A stretch of DNA of 15,000 nt from Halocaridina rubra (GCA_037179515.1 JAXCGZ010021952.1:1-15000); one strand, 5' to 3'; positions 1 to 13,668 are shown, counted from the stretch's first letter. A program made the numbers and translations. Notes: a model not told the origin generated them from the sequence alone.

Positions 1-50
1 TGGTCAAGATTAGAGCTACTGGAAGCACGTCCTCACTGGATGAACCCAGG

Positions 51-53
<3 letters not shown>

Positions 54-133
<80 letters not shown>
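54..133. repeat. (TA)n microsatellite
   Basis: Perfect dinucleotide tract of about 40 units. The 53 bases before it are ordinary sequence with no recognisable feature. Confidence 0.98.
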
Positions 134-135
<2 letters not shown>

Positions 136-185
136 CTTAAATAATTCAAAAATATTTCAAGTCTTAAAATTCTTTACGCGTCTGC

Positions 186-512
<327 letters not shown>

Positions 513-521
513 AGACACTCA

Positions 522-1433
522 GTGTCTGAATGGAGAAGAGTTAGTAGTGGAGTTCCACAGGGTTCAGTTTTAGGGCCACTTTTGTTCCTTGTATATGTAA
601 ATGACCTACCAGAGTCTGTAAATTCATTCATGAATATGTTTGCAGATGATGCAAAGATTGTGAAGAAAGTAAAAAACGAGAACAATGGTAGAGAACTTCA
701 GGAGGATCTAAATAATCTGCATGAGTGGTCAGAAAAGTGGCTAATGAAATTCAATACCTCAAAATGTAAGGTAATGAGAATGGGTACAAGTGCAAGAAGG
801 CCCAAGCTTGACTACTCGGTGGCTGGAGTACAACTTCAGGAGACAGAAAATGAGAGAGATCTAGGAGTAAACATATTGGCAGATTTGTCTCCAGAAATAC
901 ATATAAATGGCGTAGTAAGGGCAGCATATGCATTCTTATCAAATGTAAGGGTAGCCTTCAGGCACATGGACAAGGAAATGTTCAGAAATATTTATGTAAC
1001 CTATGTGAGGCCAAAACTCGAATATGCAGCCCCCTTTTGGAATCCGCACTTGAAAAAGCACATAGCTAAGCTTGAAAAAGTTCAAAGACATGCCACAAAA
1101 CTGGTGCCAGAAATACGCAATCTCGGTTATGATGAGAGGCTGAGGGAATTAGACTTGCCATCACTCGAAGCTAGAAGAGTAAGGGGGGATATGGTGACAG
1201 TCTTTAAATTCCTTCATGGTTATGATAGAGTGGATAGGGATCGATATTTCGATATGGCTGGCTCTAGAACTAGAGGTCATAGTTTGAAGCTTCGGAAGAA
1301 AACTTGTTTGCAGGATGTAAGGAAATACTTTTTCAGTGTAAGAGTAGTTGATAATTGGAATTCGCTAAGCGAGGAGGTAGTTAATGCTACCTCAATCCAT
1401 AGTTTTAAGGACAGGTATGATAAGTATCACTAA
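522..1433 (+). pseudogene. Reverse transcriptase fragment, C-terminal half, frame still open
   Basis: This is the C-terminal part of a LINE polymerase that would copy element RNA at the target site. The frame is open from about 510 to TAA at 1431-1433. GTG at 522 is only the first ORF codon, not a credible start, because the true N terminus is deleted. Counting from it, residues 10-30 hold the RT motif SGVPQGSVLGPLLF followed by VYVNDLP. FADD at 40-43 (nt 639-650) is the catalytic motif with the two metal-binding aspartates. LGVNI at about 113-117 closes the palm. The thumb region with YVRPKLEYAAPFWNP and LEKVQRHATKLV follows, and the conserved WNSL motif lies near the C terminus. Motif A and the endonuclease are absent, so it cannot be active. 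No stop or frameshift in about 300 codons suggests a fairly recent insertion. Confidence 0.9.
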
Positions 1434-1458
1434 GTCTAAAAATGGAACCGATCAGGAG

Positions 1459-1491
1459 ACGGGAAGATACGAGCTTTGGGCTCTTTCCCGT
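1459..1491 (+). other. 3' UTR hairpin of the LINE
   Basis: Stem ACGGGAA/TTCCCGT with an inner GAGC/GCTC stem, lying 26 bases after the RT stop and just before the tandem tail. In CR1/L2-type elements a 3' stem-loop next to the tail is the usual RT recognition structure. That role is inferred here. Confidence 0.6.
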
Positions 1492-1521
1492 AAACACAAT
1501 TAGGTAATCACAATTAGGTAA

Positions 1522-1522
<1 letters not shown>

Positions 1523-1572
<50 letters not shown>

Positions 1573-1573
1573 A
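1523..1573. repeat. (AC)n followed by (TA)n
   Basis: About 18 AC units (1523-1558) pass directly into a short (TA)n (1558-1573). The AC tract continues from the last tail unit of the LINE. Confidence 0.97.

Positions 1574-3272
<1,699 letters not shown>

Positions 3273-3352
<80 letters not shown>
3273..3352. repeat. (TA)n microsatellite
   Basis: Perfect tract of about 40 units. It grows out of a GGTAAGGTAAGGTAGG stretch and forms the right border of the GC-richer island. Confidence 0.98.
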
Positions 3353-3358
<6 letters not shown>

Positions 3359-3594
3359 CAAGAAGATGTATATTAACTTTGTGTTTACATATAATATAAT
3401 GAAGTTCTATTTAGCGTTTCAGGTAGAACTTAAGAATATTAGTTAATTCTCAGATATAAAGGTTCTGAATATTTGCAGTATTTAACAAGAACAGTCTATT
3501 TTATTCCTATTAGTTCCCAAAGAACTAAGAGGAGATATCGATATAACTATTCTTTGTGTCAGCCTCTCCCCCTAACAATAAAGGTGTGGCGCGA
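3353..3594. other. AT-rich spacer, nothing recognised
   Basis: About 240 bases between two microsatellites. No ORF, RNA or repeat was recognised in it. Confidence 0.6.
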
Positions 3595-3648
3595 GTGTGT
3601 GTGTGTGTGTGTGTGTGTGAGTGAGTGTGAGGGTGAGTGAGTGAGTGA

Positions 3649-3719
<71 letters not shown>
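3595..3719. repeat. Compound (GT)/(GTGA)/(AT) microsatellite
   Basis: (GT)n at 3595-3619 passes into imperfect (GTGA)n up to 3652, then into perfect (AT)n at 3652-3719. Confidence 0.97.
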
Positions 3720-5318
<1,599 letters not shown>

Positions 5319-5746
5319 ATATAAATATATCACACTGCCCATGCAGGTTGGAAATCGAACTGCAACCTTTGAATTCCATGAAGCACGCAATATATAGTGA
5401 GACACGAATCATTAATTGGGAGTTTAGTTTCATACGAGAGGTATGGGTAACTCATGCATTAATACAAATGTTTTTTTTTAATAGTTTTTCTCCCTCCTAA
5501 AAGTTTAAGCATGATGCATCAGTTATCCATTCCTCTTGAATGAGAAGAGGTCTAAGTGACTCGTAACAGTAGTTATGACTACTTTCTTTCATTAAAAAGC
5601 TCATGAGCTCGATTATTTAATATTATCTTTTTTACCATTTACGGTTGTTGCAAATGCCTAAATATTTCGCATGTGCATTATGCGAACTAACTGGATTATT
5701 TTTATCGTTATTACTATTACTATTTTTATTATTATCTTATTAGTTC

Positions 5747-5749
<3 letters not shown>
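5319..5749. other. AT-rich interval, no gene
   Basis: About 430 bases without a convincing ORF. It contains the second copy of the 18-mer AATATTTCGCATGTGCAT (5661-5678) and ends in degenerate ATT units. Confidence 0.6.
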
Positions 5750-5944
<195 letters not shown>

Positions 5945-5983
5945 AGGACGCAAATCAGTGAAACAAAACATAGTAAACAATGT

Positions 5984-6056
5984 TTTATTTCGGGTCCTAA
6001 ATGGAATGGACTCCTTATCAAGCTTGAGAAGTGGTTCAATCAGGACCCGAAATAAA
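5984..6056. repeat. Perfect 15-bp inverted repeat with 43-nt loop
   Basis: TTTATTTCGGGTCCT at 5984-5998 is the exact reverse complement of 6042-6056. The match continues imperfectly for several bases outward. The loop contains a 10-bp palindrome, TCAAGCTTGA, at 6018-6027. The unit lies in the short unique stretch between two (TA)n tracts (5942-6128). It could be a folded-back MITE core or the end of a mobile element. No coding sequence is present. Confidence 0.85.
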
Positions 6057-6125
6057 GCGTTATTTTCTGTGTCGTTTGAGTTATTATTTTCCTTACTATT
6101 TAATACTCTTTGCTAACAATTTATC

Positions 6126-6128
<3 letters not shown>

Positions 6129-6211
<83 letters not shown>
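6129..6211. repeat. (AT)n microsatellite
   Basis: Perfect tract of about 41 units. Confidence 0.98.
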
Positions 6212-7595
<1,384 letters not shown>

Positions 7596-8395
7596 GGTTT
7601 GGATTGTTACACCTAATATTAGGCTTTGGTTTGAGGCAACGCAACTCATAAAGACCAGCTTGGATCTCTGCATCTAATTCTATTTGTTGGTTAAGTTTTT
7701 TGCATTTAATCTTTTGCTTGTCTAGGTTGTTGTATCGGATCTTAGTTGACGACGTAGGTTGATGATAATAACCTTATTTGGTGATTTGGGTTGCAGGTGG
7801 TCGTCTGGAATACAACAACTAATCTTCTTTGATAATTTGGAGTGCTGCATAAATTTCATTTGTGGTCTGGGCTACTGCAACCCCTTACATATGGCGGTCT
7901 AAACTGTTGTAAGTACTCTTTTATTTGGTGTTCTGGACTCGTGCAACCCACTACGTACAACTACTTGGGTTACAGCAACTAATATTATATTCTAATTTGA
8001 ATTGTTGAAATATATACTATGCACAGGATCGGACTGTCACAACTCATCATATATAGGTAATTAGGATGCTACTGTTTATTTCATTCTATGGTTTGGTTTC
8101 CTACAATCCTTAATATATAGAGCTTTCAGTTATTACAACCCATTACAACCAGGAGTCAGAATTGCTACATCTCATCACATCACATATACAATGACTAGGG
8201 TTCTTACATACTGAGGCTTGGGTTTCAATAACTCATCTCATACATAAGTAGTTGTTGCGACTTAGTAGATACAAGGATTAAGTTAGTTACTTCATACACA
8301 CGCTTGGATAACTGTTTTTTTTTTTTAGCAATTAGGATACAGCGTCTCATCACATACTAAGGCTTGGGTTGCAGCTATTCATCCCATACATAAAT
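7596..8395 (+). repeat. Cryptic diverged minisatellite, period about 32 bp
   Basis: Units resemble TTGGGTTGCTGCAACTCATC followed by an ACATATA-like end and GG. The TGG-type anchor recurs at 7836, 7866, 7898, 7932, 7964, 7996, 8028, 8060, 8092, 8124 and 8155, almost exactly every 32 bases. Clear units also lie at 7599, 7625, 7658, 8217, 8303 and 8363. About 24 units are present, and the flanks are less regular because of indels. Units differ at many positions, so the array is old. A 32-bp period is not a multiple of three, which argues against a coding origin. Confidence 0.75.
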
Positions 8396-8504
8396 TATTG
8401 GCCTGGCCAGCGAAGTTAGTGCCCTGTAGACACTCAAGTAATATCATGTGTATAGTAGGCTCGAATACTGACCAGTTGGTTCATGTGATAAAACATGTAT
8501 TTGG

Positions 8505-8720
<216 letters not shown>

Positions 8721-9607
8721 TTTCTCAATTCTTCATTACATACTCTGACTCAGGGCATGTATGAAAAAAAAATGATTATAGCTATAATAAGCATATCAAT
8801 TTCCGAATGGAAGTCAAATTCTATATAATCTTAACGACTCAGTAACAACAGTATATCTATTTTTTTTTTGAGGGGGGAGGGGTGATTGGACTTGCTTTAC
8901 AAAACAATATTAATAGCTAAATTATGGTCTGGTTGAAAATGTATTCATTTTCCCATGGTTACAGTTTTACACTGAATAATGAAGCTCCGTATTTATGAAT
9001 ATATATTCTAGCTATGAACCTAATTTTAGTTGTGCAAATTTTGAATGATATCTAATCAAAGGTACTCGAAAAGATGCTTTAATTGAAATTGTTTGAAAAA
9101 AAAAATGAAACAAATGTCAACTAAAGAAGGTAAAAACGAAAAATTTTCTATTAATTAACCTGTAAAAAAATCGACGAACTACAAAGATATGAAAAAAATA
9201 TTAATGACAGACATTACATTTATAAAACTGTTTACTCAATGATGTAGAAGAATCAAAGCTCATTAATTCAAGTTCTGCTATTCGCTCTCTCTATTTTTTT
9301 TATTATATAAATGCTGTTGCCAACTGCAGAAAGTAAGATTTCATGACACTCCCTCCCTTCAATTACAGACACTAATTACCCTAATTGACGTTGAATTATT
9401 TGTTCTTACTGTAATCATGATTTTTTTTCGGAACTGGAAAGGGGGAGGCAGATTATATGATTATATTATCATCTATCTTTACTGGAAATAAACAATAGTG
9501 GATATGTATTGCTAACAACTATAAATGTTAGTCTGGTAGTTTGTATTAACATATTCCTTACGTTAAAGTTCTTATTAATTTGCACTTATTTTTCATAACT
9601 GAAGTAG
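8721..9607. other. AT-rich interval, no gene
   Basis: About 890 bases, strongly AT-rich, with several A and T homopolymers and two short G-rich runs (near 8872-8882 and 9440-9447). No ORF of note and no repeat family recognised. Confidence 0.6.
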
Positions 9608-9814
9608 CAAGCCAGGTCAACTAGTTGCTGGTTCTATGCCCGGAATAATGACGATAATTGGTTTCAAGAAGGGCGTATGGACGTAAAACTTCAAGTTGAA
9701 AACCAGACAGAGGATAATGAGAAACAGTTACCACATGTGAACATGAGAAAAGGTGTTAATTATGGAAGGAGAGGTAAATCAAGTTTACTCCTAGATGTTT
9801 GCTTTGTAGCTTGA
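9608..9814 (+). other. Exon-like open stretch, unidentified
   Basis: 68 codons are open between TAG at 9605-9607 and TGA at 9812-9814. Composition is richer in G+C than its neighbours. The reading is hydrophilic and protein-like: WFYARNNDDNWFQEGRMDVK, then QTEDNEKQLPHVNMRKG. A good donor-like site, GAGAG|GTAAAT, falls at 9773/9774 inside the frame, after which the peptide quality drops. The upstream 3' splice site is weak (TTATTTTTCATAACTGAAG). There is no obvious start. It may be an internal exon of a gene with long introns, or a mobile-element relic. Family unknown. Confidence 0.25.
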
Positions 9815-10437
9815 ATCTGAGTATCCTTTGTCAAATCATTTATGACTTTTTTCATTTTTTTTTCCGTAACGAAAATTGCACTTACAGTGTGTATACTGCA
9901 TAAATTTACAAGAAATGTGCATAAAATCAGTCTGTAAATTCATGAGTTTTAAATAATATTCTTAAAGCAATAAGAATGCGAGTGACCAGTAAGTTTTTTA
10001 GTTCTTTGTCGCTGAGAGACCTCTGTGACTCACTGCATAAAGTTGTAAACTTCTATTCTATAGGTCCCAGGGTCGTATCCCAATAGTAGGAGGTAAAATA
10101 GTTGGATATACTTATATTCATCAATGGTATATTAGTTATTTAAAAGACTTAATAAGTGGGAAGGAGACCAGACTAAGTAAAATACTAGTCCATGTATTTG
10201 CGACTCGAAATGCTAGTTGTTTTTTTTAATTGTTATTAAAACAATTCATCAGGCTGTTAAAATATTCACAAGTGTAACAGCAGATGACTCAGAAATGACA
10301 CAAATATCAATTAATCCAAACAGCAATATATTCTTATTGGAAGCTTTTCCTAACTTCCCATAGATTCGCTGTACTTCACGAGCGATTAGTTATAGCTATA
10401 GCTAGGAAATTTACGAGCAGAAACCCTTCCAGTAAAC
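9815..10437. other. AT-rich interval with a weak tRNA-like stretch
   Basis: No gene is seen. GGTCGTATCCC at 10071-10081 resembles a Pol III B box (GGTTCGAATCC), but a matching A box is not clear. It could be a very old SINE. Confidence 0.35.
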
Positions 10438-10583
<146 letters not shown>

Positions 10584-10652
10584 CCGGGCTGCATATCAGC
10601 ATGAAGTTAACTTGCCTCATTCCTCCAATGGCTAAAATTTTCATACACCTAT

Positions 10653-10799
10653 AATCATGAGATCAAATGTAGAATACGAACCTCTTTCATTTGTGTCCGG
10701 TTGCGTTAGCATAGGTTACGCTTGGGTCACACTGGGTTAGGATGACTACAGGCCTCAGGCAAAATTGAGGTCTACATTACACATTTGATACCATGAATT
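10653..10799. mobile_element. Possible MITE-like element with imperfect inverted ends
   Basis: About 32 bases at 10653-10684 (AATCATGAGATCAAATGT... to ACCTC) match the reverse complement of 10767-10799 at roughly three quarters of positions, with about 82 bases between. The interior is less AT-rich than the flanks and has no ORF. A clear target-site duplication is not visible. The assignment rests only on the inverted symmetry. Confidence 0.35.
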
Positions 10800-10951
10800 T
10801 AAGTCAACCACGGAAATATTATTGATATGCTCTTTCTAAAAGCAGATAAACAACTACAAAATTAAATTAATAAAGAAATGAATAGCAAATTACAAAATAA
10901 CTGCATGCATTATATATAATATGGCTAAATAAAGACTAAATAAATAAATAC

Positions 10952-11142
10952 GAATTTGCCAAACGCACTCCTATCAATACCTCTCTTTTCATTGTCTGTC
11001 AAACTTTGCAAACACATAGCCTTAACAATCACAAGCAGATAGAAAGGCTTACATCCAGCAGCACGCAACAGAACAGTCGCAGAATATTTTCTTTTGAGGT
11101 CAAGGATAATTTGGACATAATGTTTTTGCAAAATTTCACAAT
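10952..11142 (-). other. Exon-like ORF with splice-site-like borders, unidentified
   Basis: On the minus strand a strong polypyrimidine tract, TATTTTTCTCTCTCTCAG, ends at 11143. The frame that follows is open for over 60 codons and reads like globular protein: CEILQKHYVQIILDLKRKYS, then LLRAAGCKPFYLLVIVKAMC, then DNEKRGIDRSAFGKF. A GTATTT donor-like site occurs at 10951. The surrounding open frame is 10925-11167. The RTE relic ends about 20 bases upstream. It may be an internal host exon (191 bp, not a multiple of three) or a gene fragment. I do not recognise the family. Confidence 0.35.
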
Positions 11143-11614
11143 CTGAGAGAGAGAAAAATAAGAACATTTGACCTCAAATATTCAAACTCATCCACCATTG
11201 ACACCTCTATGCACTGCAACATCACCACTCCACCACCCTCCCTCTCATGCACACACATTTACTCTGTATTAATCCTGTTGACTTTCATTCCCATTTTCTC
11301 CTGCGCATACCTCCATCTTAACCTGTTCCCTACTTTTGCTACATATCACAATGTCATCCACAAACTTCACAGTCCAATCAGATTTCTAGGTGATCTTGTC
11401 TGTCAACCTGTCCATTACCATTGTAACTTAAGAAAGGGCTCAGGGTCGATCCATAATGCCATCCAACCCCCCCCCCCCTTTGAACCAGTTCGTCAAACCT
11501 GCTGCACACCTCACTGTTGTCACATTGCCCTCATCCATATCTTGCACCATCTTCATATACTTTTCAGCTACTCCAGACTTCCTTGTGCAACACCACAACT
11601 CCTATCTCAACACC

Positions 11615-11629
11615 CTGTCATATGCCTTC
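11615..11629. repeat. Target-site duplication of SINE copy 1, left
   Basis: CTGTCATATGCCTTC is identical to 11829-11843. It lies in the GKAYD codons of the RTE relic. Confidence 0.93.
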
Positions 11630-11828
11630 TCTTTGTTCCGGTTTTACGTCACGGATTCCCTTTTCTACCAAGGGCTAGGACGGTTGCCTTCTTGCGAAGG
11701 ACTCGTTTTGGCAGATGTAATTGTTACCCTGAGTGCATGCCCTTGCTAACCTCAGACCATGACGGGGTGCGAACCTTCGACCTGACGCCTCAGAGTCGCG
11801 GACGCTACCGCTTGAGCCACGGCGACTA
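11630..11828 (-). mobile_element. tRNA-derived SINE, copy 1 (nested in the RTE relic)
   Basis: On the minus strand it begins TAGTCGCCGTGGCTCAAGCGG. The Pol III A box (TGGCTCAAGCGG, 11808-11819) and B box (GGTTCGCACCCC, about 11764-11775) have tRNA-like spacing, so the head is tRNA-derived and carries an internal promoter. The body contains CCTTC-GCAA-GAAGG (11687-11700), a 5-bp stem with a GNRA-type tetraloop, and a second CCCTT/AAGGG stem. It ends ACCGGAACAAAGA. It encodes no protein and would depend on a partner LINE. A perfect 15-bp duplication flanks it. The 3' tail is short and A-rich. I cannot name the family. Confidence 0.88.
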
Positions 11829-11843
11829 CTGTCATATGCCTTC
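11829..11843. repeat. Target-site duplication of SINE copy 1, right
   Basis: Second copy of the 15-base direct repeat at 11615-11629. Confidence 0.93.
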
Positions 11844-12013
11844 CCTACTTACGCAAATATAAAATACAGCTCCTGTTTGCCTTCTCTATACTTATCCATA
11901 AACATTCTTAAAGCAAAAATTGTATCTGTAGTGCTCCTTCCTGGCTAAAAACCATATTGCTGCTCACAAATCCTCAAAACTCTCTCATTCTAGCTATATA
12001 TAAAACTCAATTT

Positions 12014-12044
12014 CCCCCCCCCAAAAAAAAAAAAAAAAAAAAAA
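12014..12044. repeat. C9-A22 homopolymer pair
   Basis: Nine C (12014-12022) followed by 22 A. It lies at or within the upstream part of the minus-strand RTE relic, so it is not that element's poly(A) tail, which would be at the other end. Confidence 0.9.
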
Positions 12045-12667
12045 CTCTAAAGGGAGTGAGATAATTTGCTGTAGTTTTGATGGCGTTAAGGTTGATTTTT
12101 AATGTCCACATATATTTCAACCTTCCCCCGAACAAAAAGGCTTAAAAAACATTAAAGTAAAAACCATCCTCCATAGAAGGCTGTCACCTTCTTGTAAGAA
12201 TGATCCCCCAGTAGCACGAGGTTCTCTGGTCTGTTTAAAAAAAAACAAGTGTTGTCACTGTTATATGAGTTTCAAAGGATCTTAAAAAATTATTTCTTCC
12301 TTTAGTTTGCAACTACATTATCTTCCGGCTTTTCATAATCACTCTTGCAATCAGGTAGACAGCAAAATCCCACAACTAACTTTCATTTCTTCACTCCTGC
12401 CAGTAAAAGATTCTAAAACCTACAGATTTTTTTTGACTAATAAATTTATAGTATTACTGTTATTTTACCCTTAAGTATCCCATAAAAATAAAAATAAAAC
12501 TTTTCAGTGCTTCCTTTAAAAACATTAATTACCTTGTTCTCAAATAAAAATACAAAAACATTCAACACTAATGATGCTTAGACTACTACATTTCTCACTT
12601 TCTTCATCTTATGTCTTTTCCAACACGAAATTTGACAGTTCTACATTCACAGCGGCTTTATTCTTTT
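12045..12667. other. AT-rich interval, possible RTE extension, no gene
   Basis: Its first 30 or so bases may continue the RTE relic on the minus strand. The remainder shows no recognisable feature. A 61-codon plus ORF (12571-12756) runs into the SINE-like relic and is not a credible gene. Confidence 0.5.
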
Positions 12668-12735
12668 GGCTGTTCAGTGTTTATTGCGTCTGCCTCCCAA
12701 CAAGGAGGTCTAAATTTCAACTCCACACGGTAGCT
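12668..12735 (+). mobile_element. Old tRNA-like SINE head
   Basis: GGCTGTTCAGTGTTTA (12668-12683) recalls an A box and ATTTCAACTCC (12714-12724) a decayed B box. Between them CCTCC-CAACAA-GGAGG resembles an anticodon arm. The whole stretch looks like a tRNA-Gly-type SINE head in plus orientation. It lies about 80 bases before SINE copy 2 and is a different family in the opposite orientation. Confidence 0.45.
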
Positions 12736-12806
12736 CTTACAACTTCTCCAAGCTAGACCCCACTGAGGATAACGTGGAAAGGCTAGAGAGAATGCTATTG
12801 TGAAGT

Positions 12807-12815
12807 ACAAGCAAG
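12807..12815. repeat. Target-site duplication of SINE copy 2, left
   Basis: ACAAGCAAG, identical to 13017-13025. Confidence 0.75.
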
Positions 12816-13016
12816 CTCTCTTGTTCCGGTTTTACGTCACGGACTCCCTTTTCTATCAAGGGCTAGGACGGTTGCCTTCTTGCGAAGGACTTGCTTTGGC
12901 AGGTGTAATCGTTACCCTGAGTGCACGCCCTGCTAATATCAGACCGTGACGGGGCGCGAACCCTCGACCTGACGCCTCAGAGTCGCGGACGCTACCGCTT
13001 GAGCCACGGTGACTAC
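12816..13016 (-). mobile_element. tRNA-derived SINE, copy 2
   Basis: Same family and orientation as 11630-11828, collinear over the full length with scattered substitutions. The minus strand begins GTAGTCACCGTGGCTCAAGC. The B box reads GGTTCGCGCCCC. The GCAA-loop hairpin is unchanged at 12875-12888. Both copies end in ACCGGAACAA followed by a short GA-rich stretch. The flanking 9-bp duplication differs from that of copy 1, so this is an independent insertion, not a segmental duplication. Confidence 0.88.
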
Positions 13017-13025
13017 ACAAGCAAG
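13017..13025. repeat. Target-site duplication of SINE copy 2, right
   Basis: Second copy of ACAAGCAAG. Confidence 0.75.
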
Positions 13026-13026
13026 A

Positions 13027-13668
13027 CTAATGTATGGAATCAATGAAGGAAATAGAATCTGATTCATCTCCGGCTTTAATGAAAAAAAAAATAATACATA
13101 TATTCAACTGCCTCTTAACCTTTGGGCTTTCCAAGTAGATGTCTTCATATCTATTGTTAATCACAGATAACACTTCTTGCTTTATGTAGCACGGTAATCC
13201 AAAAGTTTGTAATCGAATGTCTTTGATTCTAATTAAAAATGGATCAATATGAGAGGATATATCTTCAAGAGCTTTGCTAAACTGATATATACAAGTTATC
13301 ACTGAGCGGAAAACCATGTTGTAGTAAGAATATTTCATTAATTTAATCTTTTAAAGAAATGTTAAAAAGGCGGCTCCTTGTGATTACTATCATCATAGAA
13401 CAGAAAAAAAAGAAAAAAATTTCAACATTTGAACAGATCCTCCAGATGACAGTATGCAAAGTTTGTTAACGATATATGAAAAGAGCTTACAAATTGAAAG
13501 CCTAAACCACCATACAAAACAAGAGAAAAAGAAAAAAAAGTAAGAATAGATTAATATGAAAAGACGCTTTTCAGCTCTTCCACGGCGAAATAGTGGAACT
13601 TCAAAGACGGTTACCCAACGTGAAAAGGAGTTCATTTGAATATCATTAGGAAACGTAGAAACTGACAA
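13027..13668 (-). other. Two protein-like minus-strand ORFs, unidentified
   Basis: ORF 13393-13668 starts MSVSTFPNDIQMNSFSRWVT and continues VFEVPLFRRGRAEKRLF before turning into low-complexity aromatic residues. ORF 13027-13338 contains FSKALEDISSHIDPFLIRIK, then LPCYIKQEVLSVINNRYEDI. In both, the protein-like half ends where poly-A or poly-T runs begin. No initiation context, domain or splice border is convincing. They could be parts of one decayed gene or mobile element. The AT-rich composition matches the surroundings, which also allows chance ORFs. Confidence 0.2.

Larger units (their letters stand above)
11166..12013 (-). pseudogene. Decayed RTE-clade LINE reverse transcriptase, split by a SINE
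   Basis: Read on the minus strand from 12013 down, fragments in shifting frames follow the order of an RTE-type RT. They are NERVLRICEQQYGF (start of the fingers), IFALRMFMDKYREGKQELYF, and GKAYDRV in the motif A region. After the SINE come RKSGVAEKYMKMVQDM and VTTVRCAAGLTNWFK. Next is GSTLSPFLS (motif B), then VMDRLTDKIT, then KFVDDIVICSKSREQ at about 11353-11364 (motif C, DD present), then VSMVDEFEYLRSNV. Stops and frameshifts are frequent, and a C12 run (11467-11478) lies before motif B. Endonuclease and 3' end are missing. Weak RT-like residues (NYSKLSHSL) suggest it may extend to about 12075. The plus-strand ORF over this region is only its antisense. Confidence 0.85.

Noticed and set aside
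7596..8395. CRISPR array from the regular 32-base spacing
   Set aside because: There are no identical repeats separated by unique spacers; the whole 32-base unit is repetitive and diverged, and the DNA is metazoan.
11764..11828. A functional tRNA gene in the SINE head
   Set aside because: A and B boxes are present, but no acceptor or anticodon arm folds convincingly, and the same sequence recurs as a SINE with target duplications.
11209..11862. 217-codon plus-strand ORF and a nested 97-codon ORF
   Set aside because: They are antisense to the RTE relic and the SINE, whose minus-strand motifs explain the sequence.
12014..12044. C9-A22 run as the poly(A) tail of a retroelement
   Set aside because: The adjacent RTE relic is on the minus strand, so this run is at its upstream side. 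No plus-strand element ends there.
12571..12756. 61-codon plus-strand ORF
   Set aside because: Its second half is the tRNA-like relic and the first half has no supporting feature.
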